From: Capnocytophaga ochracea DSM 7271
GTDB taxonomy: Bacteria; Bacteroidota; Bacteroidia; Flavobacteriales; Flavobacteriaceae
Direction: 5' to 3'
NCBI RefSeq assembly: GCF_000023285.1
Contig: NC_013162.1
Span: 2,136,501-2,200,500 of the forward strand
Length of the DNA stretch: 64,000 nucleotides
Every line of letters starts with the position of its first letter. The stretch's first letter is position 1. The position numbers and the translations under genes are program-made. The notes beneath the pieces were generated by a model. The model was given only the letters and a program-made list of their open reading frames with translations, did no database searches and was not told the origin of the DNA. This document shows, one piece after another, positions 1-8,841 of the stretch.

Positions 1-2117
1 GTTAATTCATCAGGGCGCATATGTTTTAGTGCAATCGTAGCCGTGCTATCCACAGTGTATTGTGATGGAAGGTTTGTTTTCAAATCTTTGAGCGTTGCTA
101 AAGCCTCTTCGGAAGGGTGAAACTCTTTTAAAGCTTTCATTACCTCATCATCACTGTTTTTTAAGCTAAGTTGCTTTACAAACCACGCATTACCTAAGGC
201 ATCTTCGTTGTGCATTGGTTGTATTTCTCCTTCTTGGTTGCGCAAAAGTATATATTTTACGTTCAGCATATTGAGCACTTCCATATTTCCTTTGGCTATT
301 TGGTAATCGAAGAGCTCTTGCAAGCGCTTGGGTTTCGCTGCGTGATAGCCTCCAATCGAATGGTGAAAAAACGAAGTACGTGCGCCATTGATACCCACTT
401 GAGGTTCGTATACGCGATAATAGCTCTTGTCTTGAAGAATCGCCATATCAGCAGGAGTTGCCTCAAAAGGATTTTCTATTAGGTATTTATCTACAAAATT
501 GTCTTTGTTTACATAGCGTTTGGCTACTCCTCCCAAATCAAAGAAAAGCAATGCTAAGAGTGCTATTTGCATTCCCCTAAGAGGAATTTTGTTGTACTGA
601 TAAAGTACCAAAGCCAAAGCCGTGAGCAGTATAAGTACAGTGCTTCTCAGCAAATCAGCAGTGTAAATACTTTTGCGGTCTTCCACTATCATTTGCACAA
701 TCTCTCTGTTGCCGTAATACACATCGTTTGCACTTTGGAAATCAAAGAATCCTTTTCCTAAGAAAAGCAATAACATTACCCCCAAACAAATATAAAGACT
801 GTAAAGTAAGTATTTTTTGCGCTCCTCTTCAGGTGTTTTTAAGAACTGTTGTAACCCTACTATCGCCAATATAGGCACGCAGAGTTCTAAAATTACTTGT
901 ATAGATGATACCGCTCTAAATTTATTGTATAACGGAAAGTAGTCTATCATAAAATCAGTAAGCAGTCCGAAGTTCTTGCCCCACGAAAGTACGAGTGCCA
1001 TTACTGAGCCCGTTAAAAGCCACCATTTAATTCTTCCTTTTACTACAAAAAGTGCTAAGACAAATAGGAAGAACACCACAGCTCCTATATAGGCAGGGGC
1101 AGCCACGATAGGCTGGTCGCCCCAGTAAGTGGGTAAACGTTGTGTTTCTTGTAATGCCTGCATAGGGGGTACCCCCAATTGTACCAAATACTGATACGTC
1201 TTAGAGTTTTCTCCTAAGTTTTCGTGGTTAGAACCTCCAAAAAGGCGAGGCACGATAAGGTTTAGTGATTCACTGATGCCATAACTATATTCGGTGATAT
1301 ATTCTTTTGCTAGACCGCTGTTCTGCTCTTTCGGAGTTCCATCAGGAGTAATAGTAAGTGTCGATTTACTACGGGTGCTCCAATCGGCGTATTCGCGAGT
1401 CGTGAGCAGTAAAGTAGCATTTGCCAGTACACTCACCACTAAAGCCCCAAGTAGTACCGTCATCGCTTTTGCAAAATCTTTGAGTTGTTTCTCTTTGATA
1501 GCTTTATAAAGGAAGCCTACACCTAAGAGCAATACCAATAAAAGCAGGTAATACGTCATCTGGAAGTGATTAGCGCAGATTTCTAACGCCAGTGCTACTG
1601 CTGTGAGTAATCCTCCCCAAAGGTATTTCCGCTGAAATACCAATAAGATACCCGCTAATAAAGGAGCAAAATAAGCAATGGCGTGTGCTTTGGCATTATG
1701 CCCTGCCCCTAAAATAATAATCAAGTAAGTAGAAAGACCAAAGGCAATAGCCCCCAAGAAAGCATTCTTGTAATCCACTTTTAACACCAAAAGTAGGACG
1801 TAAAAGCCTATAAAGTACAAGAAGAGATAATCGGCAGGACGAGGTAAAAAGCGCAACGTTCTGTCTAGCTGCTTTACAAAATCATTAGGATATTGTGCCC
1901 CTAACTGATAGGTAGGCATACCCCCAAAAGCGCTGTTTGTCCAATATGTCTCTTTGTTTTCTGTTTGACGGTAATCATTGCGCTCCTTCGCCATACCGGT
2001 ATACTGAACAATATCGCTTTGGAAGATACCTTTTCCCTGTAATACAGGATAAAAGAAAGCAAGCGCTATTACAGCAAATAGCGCTATTACTACAACGTGA
2101 GGGACTATTTTTTTCAT
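1..2117 (-). CDS. YfhO-family polytopic membrane protein (C-terminus outside the window)
   Basis: The frame opens at the ATG at 2117 and stays open to the left edge, giving about 705 codons with no stop, so the 3' end is missing. The N-terminus is one hydrophobic segment (about residues 5-24). A loop follows with FQSDIVQYTGM and YWTNSAFGGMPTYQ, which I recognise from large Bacteroidota YfhO-like proteins. Many further hydrophobic segments alternate with short polar loops. The family is related in build to membrane glycosyltransferases, but its substrate in Bacteroidota is not established. It lies 34 nt downstream of the DUF4834 gene on the same strand and probably shares its promoter. Confidence 0.75.
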   Translation of the reverse strand, partial: MKKIVPHVVVIALFAVIALAFFYPVLQGKGIFQSDIVQYTGMAKERNDYRQTENKETYWTNSAFGGMPTYQLGAQYPNDFVKQLDRTLRFLPRPADYLFLYFIGFYVLLLVLKVDYKNAFLGAIAFGLSTYLIIILGAGHNAKAHAIAYFAPLLAGILLVFQRKYLWGGLLTAVALALEICANHFQMTYYLLLLVLLLGVGFLYKAIKEKQLKDFAKAMTVLLGALVVSVLANATLLLTTREYADWSTRSKSTLTITPDGTPKEQNSGLAKEYITEYSYGISESLNLIVPRLFGGSNHENLGENSKTYQYLVQLGVPPMQALQETQRLPTYWGDQPIVAAPAYIGAVVFFLFVLALFVVKGRIKWWLLTGSVMALVLSWGKNFGLLTDFMIDYFPLYNKFRAVSSIQVILELCVPILAIVGLQQFLKTPEEERKKYLLYSLYICLGVMLLLFLGKGFFDFQSANDVYYGNREIVQMIVEDRKSIYTADLLRSTVLILLTALALVLYQYNKIPLRGMQIALLALLFFDLGGVAKRYVNKDNFVDKYLIENPFEATPADMAILQDKSYYRVYEPQVGINGARTSFFHHSIGGYHAAKPKRLQELFDYQIAKGNMEVLNMLNVKYILLRNQEGEIQPMHNEDALGNAWFVKQLSLKNSDDEVMKALKEFHPSEEALATLKDLKTNLPSQYTVDSTATIALKHMRPDEL

Positions 2118-2151
2118 TTGGTTATTTTTTACCTTTTATCTCTTACTTAAA

Positions 2152-2460
2152 TCAAACTTCCTCATAATCTATGTATTCACCCACTTGCTTAGTAGCTTCA
2201 GGGTTTTTAGAATGAGAATTCTTATTTATAATAGTTTGTTTGCCTTCCTTCTCTTCTGAGCGATTTCGCCCATAAGCATTTTGTTGGTACTGATTTTGGG
2301 TACGCTCGAATTCTTTTTGCATTCTTTCACTTACCTTGTTTATGAAAAAACGCATCATATAAGGAGCCAATATTCTCAGGAGGATTCTCAGTCCCCAAAA
2401 CACTAATATGATAATAAGGATAGTCTGTATAAATCCTGACAAAGAAGCTTCTGACATCAT
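2152..2460 (-). CDS. DUF4834 family small membrane protein
   Basis: A 102-residue protein with one N-terminal membrane helix (about residues 8-32, rich in I, L and V). A basic and polar tail follows with a short amphipathic stretch (FINKVSERMQKEFERTQ) and an acidic end (GEYIDYEEV). This matches the flavobacterial DUF4834 family, whose function is unknown. A good promoter box lies 20 nt upstream and the YfhO-like gene follows closely, so the two are probably one transcription unit. Family assignment is from memory of the sequence pattern. Confidence 0.7.
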   Translation of the reverse strand: MMSEASLSGFIQTILIIILVFWGLRILLRILAPYMMRFFINKVSERMQKEFERTQNQYQQNAYGRNRSEEKEGKQTIINKNSHSKNPEATKQVGEYIDYEEV

Positions 2461-2479
2461 TTTATTTTTAGTTTTGGTG

Positions 2480-2510
2480 CAAAGGTATAAAATAATTATG
2501 AACTAACAAA
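2480..2510 (-). promoter_or_regulatory. Bacteroidota-type promoter for DUF4834-YfhO
   Basis: On the minus strand, TACCTTTG (2480-2487) is preceded by TTTG (2507-2510) with 19 nt between. This exactly fits the TTTG-N19-TAnnTTTG consensus of the Bacteroidota primary sigma factor. Confidence 0.75.
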
Positions 2511-2640
2511 TTTGTAAAATTTACTAATCTACTCCACTTTTGCCTTATTTTAGCCTTTACCTTTGCATCGCTACGCCCCCTCTTTTTAGGAGAGTTTCTC
2601 AATAACTGCCGAGTAAGTGCGTGTTAAAAGGATTTTATCT

Positions 2641-2783
2641 TTCTCTTACTTTCGCCTCGTAACCCCGTTTTTAACATTTTTGGCATTGTTGTATTATAGT
2701 ATAAATCAACTACTTATATACCCTTTCTATACCAATCGTCCAAGATTCGTATAAGCTTCCTATAAGCTTCCTATAAGCTAACC
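2641..2783 (+). repeat. Dispersed intergenic repeat, core copy 1; rest of gap 2511-2944
   Basis: About 140 bp shared with 14839-14978 (inverted), 32026-32166 and 38147-38284. Shared landmarks are TTTCGCCTCG, AACCCCGTTTTTAACAT, ATACCCTTTCTATACCAATC and a run of TATAAGCTTCC units. No open frame is conserved. The remainder of the gap from 2511 to 2944 has a degenerate GC-richer block (about 2574-2632) and a partial copy of the flanking block (about 2822-2868). I see no gene in it. Confidence 0.8.
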
Positions 2784-2944
2784 ATACCCAATTTACCTCT
2801 TATCTTATACTCTTCACCTAATTTTCTCCTTTCGAATCCTTCTGATATATTTCGAAAAAAAGATGGAGTTATTTTGAGTGAAAAAACAAAGCACAATGAA
2901 AATTTATATAAATTCTTACCTCTAACCTAACTTATTTTTGAAAA

Positions 2945-4888
2945 TCAATAGGTCCACTTCAATCCTACCAGATAAGTTCTCCCCGGAGAAATACTGGAAT
3001 AGAAACTCGTGGTTTTAGTTACATAATCGAAAAGATTGTCAATACCTGCTGTGAAGGTGAGGTGGTAGGGAAGTTTAGAGAATAGTTGCAAATGCCATAT
3101 ACTATAAGGTTCATAATAGGTATAGAGCTCATTGTTATTACTATCGGTATCGTGAATGCGGGTAGCACTTACGTATTTGCCACTCAACACAACGTTAGGA
3201 ATATAGAGGGCATCACGCTTAGGAATGTATTCAGCTTTTACAGTAAAGGTATGTGGGCGGTTTTCACCTGTGCTATTGCTAATGTAGTAGTACGCATACG
3301 AACCTTTAAAGCGGAAAGCTTTTGTAGGGTGATAAGTCGCCGATATCTCAGAGCTTACAATCTCAGTATTGCCATTAAAATTTACATAACGAATAGTATC
3401 GCTGGCAGCCGTCCAGCGGAAGGCTATTTTATCTCTTACCGACGAGAGTTGCGTCATCGCAGTAATATTCACCTTCTTGCTGTCGAAATCTACTGAAAGG
3501 TTAAGGTTATTACTGGTTTCGGGTTTAAGGTCTTTGTTACCCATTATTTGGAAGCCACCCCCCCAAGGGTGAAACCAATTAGTGTAGAGTTCTTTCAAGG
3601 TAGGCGACCGGAAACCTGTGGAAAAACCTCCTCTAAAAGTAAACTGCTCTACCTTAAACATCCCTGACAAGCGATAGGTAAAGTGTTCTTTAAAAAGTGA
3701 ATGATAATCTATACGTGCCCCAGTTACCAAGGTGAAGGCAGAAGAAAGTGTCCATTCTTGTTGGGTGAAAGCGGTGTAGTTTTGTGCGTTTTCTTTGGCT
3801 TCAGTACCCGTATTATCAAAACGAAAACTGAGTAGTTCATCTGAAAATATTTCTGCTCCTGCTACTAACGAATGTTTTTCCCATAGCGATTGGTTGTATT
3901 GCATTCCTGCACGCCATATGGTGTTTTCATAGTTCTTTTCTTTTTCTTTTAATAACGGAAAGTAGTTAAACTTGTCGTAACGGTCAAAAGCTCCTGATAG
4001 ACTTAATTTTTTGCTCTCAGTGAGTGCAATGTTAGATTTAGCCGATAAAGTGTAGTTATAGTATCTATCACGTAGTTTCCTTGAAGATTCTGTCCCTTGA
4101 TTGCGTTCGCTGAAGTAGTAGTTAGGCGTAAGGGCAAGGTCTATTTTAGGTGATAAGTTGAAAGTAAGTTTAGGGGTAACCCCATAAGTAGTAAACCCCG
4201 CAATATTGAGTTCTCCTTTTTCAGAGGTAACAGCTGTACCATTCTTATAAACTGTTAATGGTTCGCTGTCTTCCAAAACATAAGGTTCGCGGAAATTGTA
4301 AAAAGATGTCAGGCGGATACTACCCCATTTCTGCTTGCTCCCCACGCCTACATTCGCTTTATGACTTTTGATGCTCTCGTACTGATAACTCGCGTTACCT
4401 TCAAAAGGTTTCTTAGCATTTTTGGTAATAATATTAATTACCCCTCCTAGCGCATTCGAGCCATAAAGAGAAGAAGAAGCCCCTTTGATGATTTCAATAC
4501 GTTCAATATTATCCAAGTCAATGCGATTATAGTCAATATTGTCAAAAGTTTCTCCTGCCATACGCTCTCCGTCCATTAAAAAGAGCACATATTTACCTCC
4601 AAATCCCATCATATTAATATTGGGCATACCTCCATCGTAAGTAAAGTTGATACCTGCAAATTCCGTTTCTAAAAACGATTGAAAGTCGGTAGCTTGCGAT
4701 TTGCGAATATCTTCGGCGGTAACTACTTGCACAGTGATAGGTACGTTTTTTAAGTTCTTTTGAGCGCGTGTAGCTGTTACAATTATTTCATTGAGTTTTA
4801 TAGGTTCATCTTCCTTTTTGTCGTTTTGGGCAAGAGTAGATAGTGAGTAGAATAATGAAATAAAAGCAGTGATAAAAATCTTTCGCAT
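2945..4888 (-). CDS. TonB-dependent outer-membrane receptor, HmuR/haem-receptor type
   Basis: A 647-residue protein with a signal peptide (about 1-20, ending LSTLAQ). A TonB-box-like EIIVTATRAQ follows at about 34-43. The plug domain contains VLFLMDGERM and IERIEIIKGASSSLYGSNALGGVINIITK. A 22-strand barrel region ends in an aromatic residue (LVGLKWTY). It imports a ligand across the outer membrane using TonB energy. Two HmuY-family lipoproteins are encoded immediately upstream on the same strand, so haem or a haem-protein is the likely ligand. That assignment rests on context, not on residues in the barrel. Expression may be trimmed by the hairpin at 4913-4938. Confidence 0.85.
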   Translation of the reverse strand: MRKIFITAFISLFYSLSTLAQNDKKEDEPIKLNEIIVTATRAQKNLKNVPITVQVVTAEDIRKSQATDFQSFLETEFAGINFTYDGGMPNINMMGFGGKYVLFLMDGERMAGETFDNIDYNRIDLDNIERIEIIKGASSSLYGSNALGGVINIITKNAKKPFEGNASYQYESIKSHKANVGVGSKQKWGSIRLTSFYNFREPYVLEDSEPLTVYKNGTAVTSEKGELNIAGFTTYGVTPKLTFNLSPKIDLALTPNYYFSERNQGTESSRKLRDRYYNYTLSAKSNIALTESKKLSLSGAFDRYDKFNYFPLLKEKEKNYENTIWRAGMQYNQSLWEKHSLVAGAEIFSDELLSFRFDNTGTEAKENAQNYTAFTQQEWTLSSAFTLVTGARIDYHSLFKEHFTYRLSGMFKVEQFTFRGGFSTGFRSPTLKELYTNWFHPWGGGFQIMGNKDLKPETSNNLNLSVDFDSKKVNITAMTQLSSVRDKIAFRWTAASDTIRYVNFNGNTEIVSSEISATYHPTKAFRFKGSYAYYYISNSTGENRPHTFTVKAEYIPKRDALYIPNVVLSGKYVSATRIHDTDSNNNELYTYYEPYSIWHLQLFSKLPYHLTFTAGIDNLFDYVTKTTSFYSSISPGRTYLVGLKWTY

Positions 4889-4912
4889 ATTGATAATTTA
4901 ATTTAGACAAAA

Positions 4913-4938
4913 GAGGCTGCCTATATCAAGACAGCCTC
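4913..4938 (-). terminator. Hairpin between HmuY and receptor genes (possible partial terminator)
   Basis: On the minus strand, GAGGCTG and CAGCCTC pair across a 12-nt loop and are followed by TTTTGT. It sits in the 70-nt gap between the second lipoprotein gene and the receptor gene. A leaky terminator here would make more lipoprotein than receptor. That role is inferred. Confidence 0.55.
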
Positions 4939-4958
4939 AGTGTGATTATTGTTTAGGC

Positions 4959-5588
4959 TTAAAACTTACCATCTTTGCTAATTAGATAGCTAAAAGTAAC
5001 GTAGTTAGGTTTAGCTCCATCGTTATAAAAATCGGTAACTTGAAATTTAGCATATTCTCCTTTTGCAGTTTTGATTATGTAAACATACTTTGTAGGAGCA
5101 TACACACTTGGCCATTTTCCTATATTGTTGGGTGAAAGAGAAACGTAACCTGTCTTTGTTTCAAAATCTCCAGATACAATTGGGGAAAAAGTACCTTCTT
5201 TTTTTGTTAGATTAGGATAAGATCCATAAGACATTGTACCTTTTACATCTTGTGTGTAACCTTCAGTAGGAGCAGAAGTAACAGTGTCAAAGTTGTTAGA
5301 GTCAGTTTTTATAGCTCCTCCTTCTCCTTTACCTGATATACCACCATTAGTTTTGATATAATGAGCAAAAAAAGCTATATCCCAATCTAAGCTATTTTCA
5401 GGATCTTGAATAGTTATGACTCCTTTTTTAAAAGAAAAGTATACCCAATTATCTTTGTTGAAAGTGTACAAGTTCTTCACTTGTGTTCCTTTTGAGATTT
5501 TTTTCTCTTCTTTGCTATCATTGTCCTTACTGCAAGAAGCAAAAGTAAGGGCTATAGCTAAAACTGATAGTAATAATCTAACTTTCAT
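4959..5588 (-). CDS. HmuY-family lipoprotein, single domain
   Basis: A 209-residue lipoprotein: signal peptide with lipobox FASC (Cys19), then one HmuY-type beta domain. Its landmarks are NWVYFSF, WDIAFFAHYIKTNGG (about 69-83), the repeated KYVYIIKTAKGEYAKFQVTDFY, and a closing VTFSYL. HmuY proteins bind haem at the cell surface and hand it to a TonB receptor. The mature protein has only one His (76) and one Met (119). The bis-His pair used by P. gingivalis HmuY is therefore not evident. It lies 8 nt after the two-domain paralogue and upstream of the receptor. Confidence 0.82.
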   Translation of the reverse strand: MKVRLLLSVLAIALTFASCSKDNDSKEEKKISKGTQVKNLYTFNKDNWVYFSFKKGVITIQDPENSLDWDIAFFAHYIKTNGGISGKGEGGAIKTDSNNFDTVTSAPTEGYTQDVKGTMSYGSYPNLTKKEGTFSPIVSGDFETKTGYVSLSPNNIGKWPSVYAPTKYVYIIKTAKGEYAKFQVTDFYNDGAKPNYVTFSYLISKDGKF

Positions 5589-5596
5589 AATCTTTA

Positions 5597-6796
5597 TTAT
5601 TTGCTTTGATTATCACTCAATTGATATTTTAGTTTAGGATAATTAGGTGCTTTTTTGCTGTTTACTTCCTTATAAAAATCAGTTACTTGCACTTTAGCGT
5701 ATTTACCATCAGCTGTTTTGATAATGTATACCCATTCATTAGGAGCGTAAACGTCTCCCCATTTGTTTATATTGCTAGGACTGATGTTTATAGTACCTGT
5801 TGTAGAACCAAAGCCTCCTGTAAGTACTGGTGAAACGTTTACTTTAGTAGAGCTGTTTCTACCAGTAAAAGTTACTTCTTTGTCTTTTTCAAAACCTACT
5901 ACTACAGTTTCTTTTACAGCATCAAAATCTTTTGATTCTGTTTTAAGAGCTTCTCCTTTTCCTTTACCATTCACACCACCATTGAGCTTTACATAATAAC
6001 TTTTGAAAGCTATATCCCAAGTAGTATCAGTTTCTGGAGTGGTAACGCTTACTACAGCTCCTGTTGCCAATGAAAAGTATTGCCAATCGGTAGTAGCATC
6101 TAATTGTACTTCTCCAACTGCTTTGGTAAAAGTAAGGTTTACTTTTTCTACTGGAGCTTGTGAGGTAAGAGTATCATATTTAAAAGTAAGATAACCTAAT
6201 TCACCCTTAGCGTTAGTATACTCAGTAATTTGCAATTTTACATACTTTCCTTTTACTGTTTTTACTACATATACATATTTGGTAAGTGTAATATGAGGAG
6301 TATTGCTTCCTGGTGTAGGAGGATTATAGTTATAGAAACCTTTAGGGTCAGGGCTTTGTACTGTACCTGTAATGGCAGGATTAACTGAGATAGTTGTAGT
6401 AGTAGGAGTTGTTTGTCCTGGTTGTGGACGCCCATAAGAAGTTACTAATATGTCTTTCTCATATCCTATGCCAGGGTATTGAGTAACAGTAGCAAAATCT
6501 TTACTTCCTGTATTAGCTACTTCCACGCCTCCAATACCTGAAGTGCCACCATTAGTTTTTACGTTATAACGATTGAAAGCGATATCCCAATTATCACTTG
6601 TGCGAGGATTGGTTACCTCTACTTGTTTCCCTTCTGAAAAAGAAAAATACACCCACTCTGTTTGTGAAGAAACATTTAATTCTTTAACTTCTTTAGCAGT
6701 AGAAGGTATAGGGGTCGGATTGTCGTCTTTACTACAAGAAGTAGTAAGCACCATCATTCCTGCGATAAGCGCAGGAGCTAAAAAATTTAATCTCAT
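5597..6796 (-). CDS. HmuY-family lipoprotein with two tandem HmuY domains
   Basis: A 399-residue lipoprotein with lipobox LTTSC (Cys21) followed by two copies of the HmuY fold. Copy 1 (about 35-210) has WVYFSF, NWDIAFNRYNVKTNGG and KYVYVVKTVKGKYVKLQITEY. Copy 2 (about 220-395) has WQYFSL, TWDIAFKSYYVKLNGG and EWVYIIKTADGKYAKVQVTDFY. Usual HmuY proteins have one such domain in about 210 residues. The mature protein has a single His (168, copy 1) and no Met, so both known HmuY ligand types are lacking. It is the first gene of the lipoprotein-lipoprotein-receptor operon. It may bind haem differently, or bind another ligand. Confidence 0.85.
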   Translation of the reverse strand: MRLNFLAPALIAGMMVLTTSCSKDDNPTPIPSTAKEVKELNVSSQTEWVYFSFSEGKQVEVTNPRTSDNWDIAFNRYNVKTNGGTSGIGGVEVANTGSKDFATVTQYPGIGYEKDILVTSYGRPQPGQTTPTTTTISVNPAITGTVQSPDPKGFYNYNPPTPGSNTPHITLTKYVYVVKTVKGKYVKLQITEYTNAKGELGYLTFKYDTLTSQAPVEKVNLTFTKAVGEVQLDATTDWQYFSLATGAVVSVTTPETDTTWDIAFKSYYVKLNGGVNGKGKGEALKTESKDFDAVKETVVVGFEKDKEVTFTGRNSSTKVNVSPVLTGGFGSTTGTINISPSNINKWGDVYAPNEWVYIIKTADGKYAKVQVTDFYKEVNSKKAPNYPKLKYQLSDNQSK

Positions 6797-6825
6797 AATA
6801 TTGTTTGTATTTTGATTTGACGGTG

Positions 6826-6856
6826 CAAAGATACTACTTATTTAGAATTATACAAA
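6826..6856 (-). promoter_or_regulatory. Promoter of the HmuY-receptor operon
   Basis: On the minus strand, TATCTTTG (6826-6833) has TTTG (6853-6856) 19 nt upstream, an exact consensus match. No recognisable Fur-type palindrome was seen beside it. Confidence 0.75.
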
Positions 6857-6918
6857 ACAATATGGTATTTTATTTTGAAAAGTTCAATATAAGCAAACTT
6901 TCCCTCAATAAAAACTTA

Positions 6919-7506
6919 TCAATATTCTCTTTTTGTGAGTGTGTAATTTGCGGAAGGAGTGATAGTATAATCTAAAAAAACATCAGTAGCATTTCTCAAA
7001 GCATAAAAGTTATTTTCAGGAGGGAAGTAGGAGAGTCCTATTTTGAGTGTATCACCTCTGCATTCACTCAAAAAACGGTCGTAATAGCCACCACCATAGC
7101 CTATCCGATTGCCATATTTATCATAGGAAAGAAGAGGAACGAATACTACATCTATGGTTTTGGGAGTTATAATAACACCTTGTTTAGGTTCGGGAATACC
7201 CCAAGCGTTATTAATGAGCTGAGTATCTTTGGTGAGAAGAATAGAGGACAGCGTGCGAGTATTGTTATCCATTTTAGGGACTACTATTTGCTTATTCTTA
7301 TCGCGTAGTATGTCTAATATATAATTCGTGTTTATTTCAGCTAATCGTTCTATGGGGAGGAATATATGGTAAGTGTGATGCTCCCATAAAGAATTAGGAA
7401 AAAGAAGTAACCTTTCAGCTATTTGTCGGCTGAGGAGGTCTCGCTCCTCAGCTGATAGGGCATTGCGTTTTTGCTTATAGAGTGTCCTGAGTTCTTTTTT
7501 TGTCAT
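6919..7506 (-). CDS. 5-formyltetrahydrofolate cyclo-ligase
   Basis: A 195-residue cytosolic enzyme that converts 5-formyl-THF and ATP to 5,10-methenyl-THF. The N-terminal helix has the basic KKELRTLYKQKRNALS pattern. The C-terminal half has the family signature VVFVPLLSYDKYGNRIGYGGGYYDRFL (nucleotide and substrate loop). Length is normal for the family. It starts one base after the stop of the GH25 gene, so it is the second gene of that operon. Confidence 0.9.
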   Translation of the reverse strand: MTKKELRTLYKQKRNALSAEERDLLSRQIAERLLLFPNSLWEHHTYHIFLPIERLAEINTNYILDILRDKNKQIVVPKMDNNTRTLSSILLTKDTQLINNAWGIPEPKQGVIITPKTIDVVFVPLLSYDKYGNRIGYGGGYYDRFLSECRGDTLKIGLSYFPPENNFYALRNATDVFLDYTITPSANYTLTKREY

Positions 7507-7507
7507 A

Positions 7508-8368
7508 CTACAATAAGAGTTTGTTCAGTTCGCTACTATCACCATTGAAAATATTAAAATCTATTTTGACTTTTGCTCCCGCAGTAATACCATTTTCAGT
7601 GAATTGCCATAACTGCCAAGAAAAAACAGAGGTGGGGACTGACACATTATTATAATTGGCTATCCATAATGGGTATTGCTTGAATGTGGGATACAAATAA
7701 TCTTCGTAAAAACTGATGTAAGTATAGATAATAGGTTTGCGTTTGTAGTGTTTTTCAACAATATCTAACCACGTTTGTACATCTTTAATAAACTGTTCTT
7801 TGGATTTCTTTTTAGGCAATTGTTCTATATCTAAAATAGGTAAGAAATCTCCTTTTTCCAACCGAGCATTCTTCAGGTAGGAGTTTGCTTGTAGCTTAGG
7901 GTCTTCGTCTGGACGATAGTAATGGTAAGCTCCTCTGATAAGTTGGTGTTTTTTAGCTTCTGAAAAAAAGTGTGCAAAGTTCTTATCGGTTCCATCGTTC
8001 CCCATTGTTGCTCTAAAAATGGCAAATTGGATAGGGTATTTTGCAGTTTTATTTCGGATGTAGAGGCTATCCCATTCTATTTCTTCGCGTTCTTGATAGT
8101 GCGAAAGGTCGATACCGAAGACTTTATCGTAGTAGAGGCTTACGATATGTTCAATACGATTGCTTTCGTAGGTAGAGTTTATTTTACGGGCTGTAATTTT
8201 GTTTAGTATTTTTTGGTAAATGGCAGGATAATAGGTTCTGATATAGAAAACGCTACCTACTCCCAACAACAAAATGCATAGGAGGCTTACAGTAAAAAAG
8301 TTCCCAAATAGAGATTTCTTTTTTGCAGATATACGAGACTTACTTCTTTGTAGCTTTTTCTTTTTCAT
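7508..8368 (-). CDS. Membrane-anchored GH25 (lysozyme/muramidase) family protein
   Basis: A very basic N-terminus (KKKKLQRSKSR) and one membrane helix (about 24-45) precede a GH25 domain. The domain starts at FGIDLSHYQ and carries FAIFRATMG, GAYHYYRP, the acidic LDIEQLP motif, PIIYTYISFYEDYL and WQLWQF. These include the Asp and Asp-x-Glu residues used for catalysis in GH25. It should cleave the MurNAc-GlcNAc bond of peptidoglycan from the outer face of the inner membrane. I place the start at the ATG at 8368. An ATG at 8383 is in frame, but the promoter -7 box lies between the two. Confidence 0.85.
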   Translation of the reverse strand: MKKKKLQRSKSRISAKKKSLFGNFFTVSLLCILLLGVGSVFYIRTYYPAIYQKILNKITARKINSTYESNRIEHIVSLYYDKVFGIDLSHYQEREEIEWDSLYIRNKTAKYPIQFAIFRATMGNDGTDKNFAHFFSEAKKHQLIRGAYHYYRPDEDPKLQANSYLKNARLEKGDFLPILDIEQLPKKKSKEQFIKDVQTWLDIVEKHYKRKPIIYTYISFYEDYLYPTFKQYPLWIANYNNVSVPTSVFSWQLWQFTENGITAGAKVKIDFNIFNGDSSELNKLLL

Positions 8369-8372
8369 TTTG

Positions 8373-8380
8373 CAAATATA
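8373..8380 (-). promoter_or_regulatory. Promoter -7 box of the GH25-cyclo-ligase operon
   Basis: TATATTTG on the minus strand lies only 4 nt before the chosen start codon, so the message may be leaderless or nearly so. No clear -33 element was seen. Confidence 0.45.
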
Positions 8381-8500
8381 CATTAAAAATCTGAATTACG
8401 TATAAATCTTTAAAAATATTAATTAGCGAATTAGCCGATTAGCAGATGTGAGGATTAGCAAATGATGGGGAGAGATTAAAATAGTTATTTGATTGGTCGG

Positions 8501-8585
8501 AGGGAGGTGGCGTTTTCGGAAGAAAACTAAAAACATCAGAAGTGCACTAAGAGTAATTTTTAAGAGAAAAGGCTCTTAGGAGGGA
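8501..8585 (+). repeat. Dispersed flanking repeat block; rest of gap 8384-8841
   Basis: Related to 14728-14832 and, inverted, to 32178-32282. Shared words include AAACATCAGAAGTG or AAATATCAGAAGTGG, CTAAGAG or CTGAGAG, and GGCTNTTAGGAGGG. Upstream (8400-8500) is low-complexity ATTAGC-type sequence. Downstream come a 7-bp array (8597-8634) and 11-bp arrays (8691-8757). No gene is seen in the gap. Confidence 0.7.
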
Positions 8586-8596
8586 GAAAGCCTTGT

Positions 8597-8634
8597 TTAA
8601 TGATTAATGGTTAATGATTAATGATTAATGGTTA
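8597..8634 (+). repeat. 7-bp tandem array (TTAATGA / TTAATGG)
   Basis: About five 7-bp units of the type TTAATGA or TTAATGG. The same array, inverted, is at 45182-45226 in the same relative order to the 11-bp arrays. Confidence 0.8.
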
Positions 8635-8690
8635 ATTAGGTGGGGGCTTATGCAGAACTTATAGGAAGCTTATAAGATAAACGAACAATG

Positions 8691-8757
8691 AGTGGGTCTA
8701 CAGTGGGTCTACAGTGGGTCTACAACGAACAAAAGACGAACAAAAGACGAAGAATGA
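8691..8757 (+). repeat. 11-bp tandem arrays (AGTGGGTCTAC x3, then ACGAACAAAAG x2-3)
   Basis: Three exact AGTGGGTCTAC units (8691-8723) and, one base later, two exact ACGAACAAAAG units (8725-8746) plus one degenerate unit. Both unit types recur elsewhere in the window (27203, 44819, 45079, 55721). Confidence 0.9.
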
Positions 8758-8841
8758 ACGAAGAAATACTGCTCTCAAAGTGAAGGTAAAGTGGAGCTAA
8801 TGAAATACTGTTTTGAACGTTTTGCCTAATAAAAGTGAGGC

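Noticed and set aside
2558..2565. TACCTTTG on the plus strand ahead of repeat core copy 1, and TATCTTTG at 56039-56046 on the minus strand ahead of the 55-bp array
   Set aside because: They suggest transcription into the repeats, but neither has a -33 element at the right distance and the other copies have only degenerate versions.
2820..2870. tRNA T-loop-like TTTCGAATCC
   Set aside because: No acceptor stem or anticodon arm can be formed around it; it belongs to the dispersed flanking repeat.
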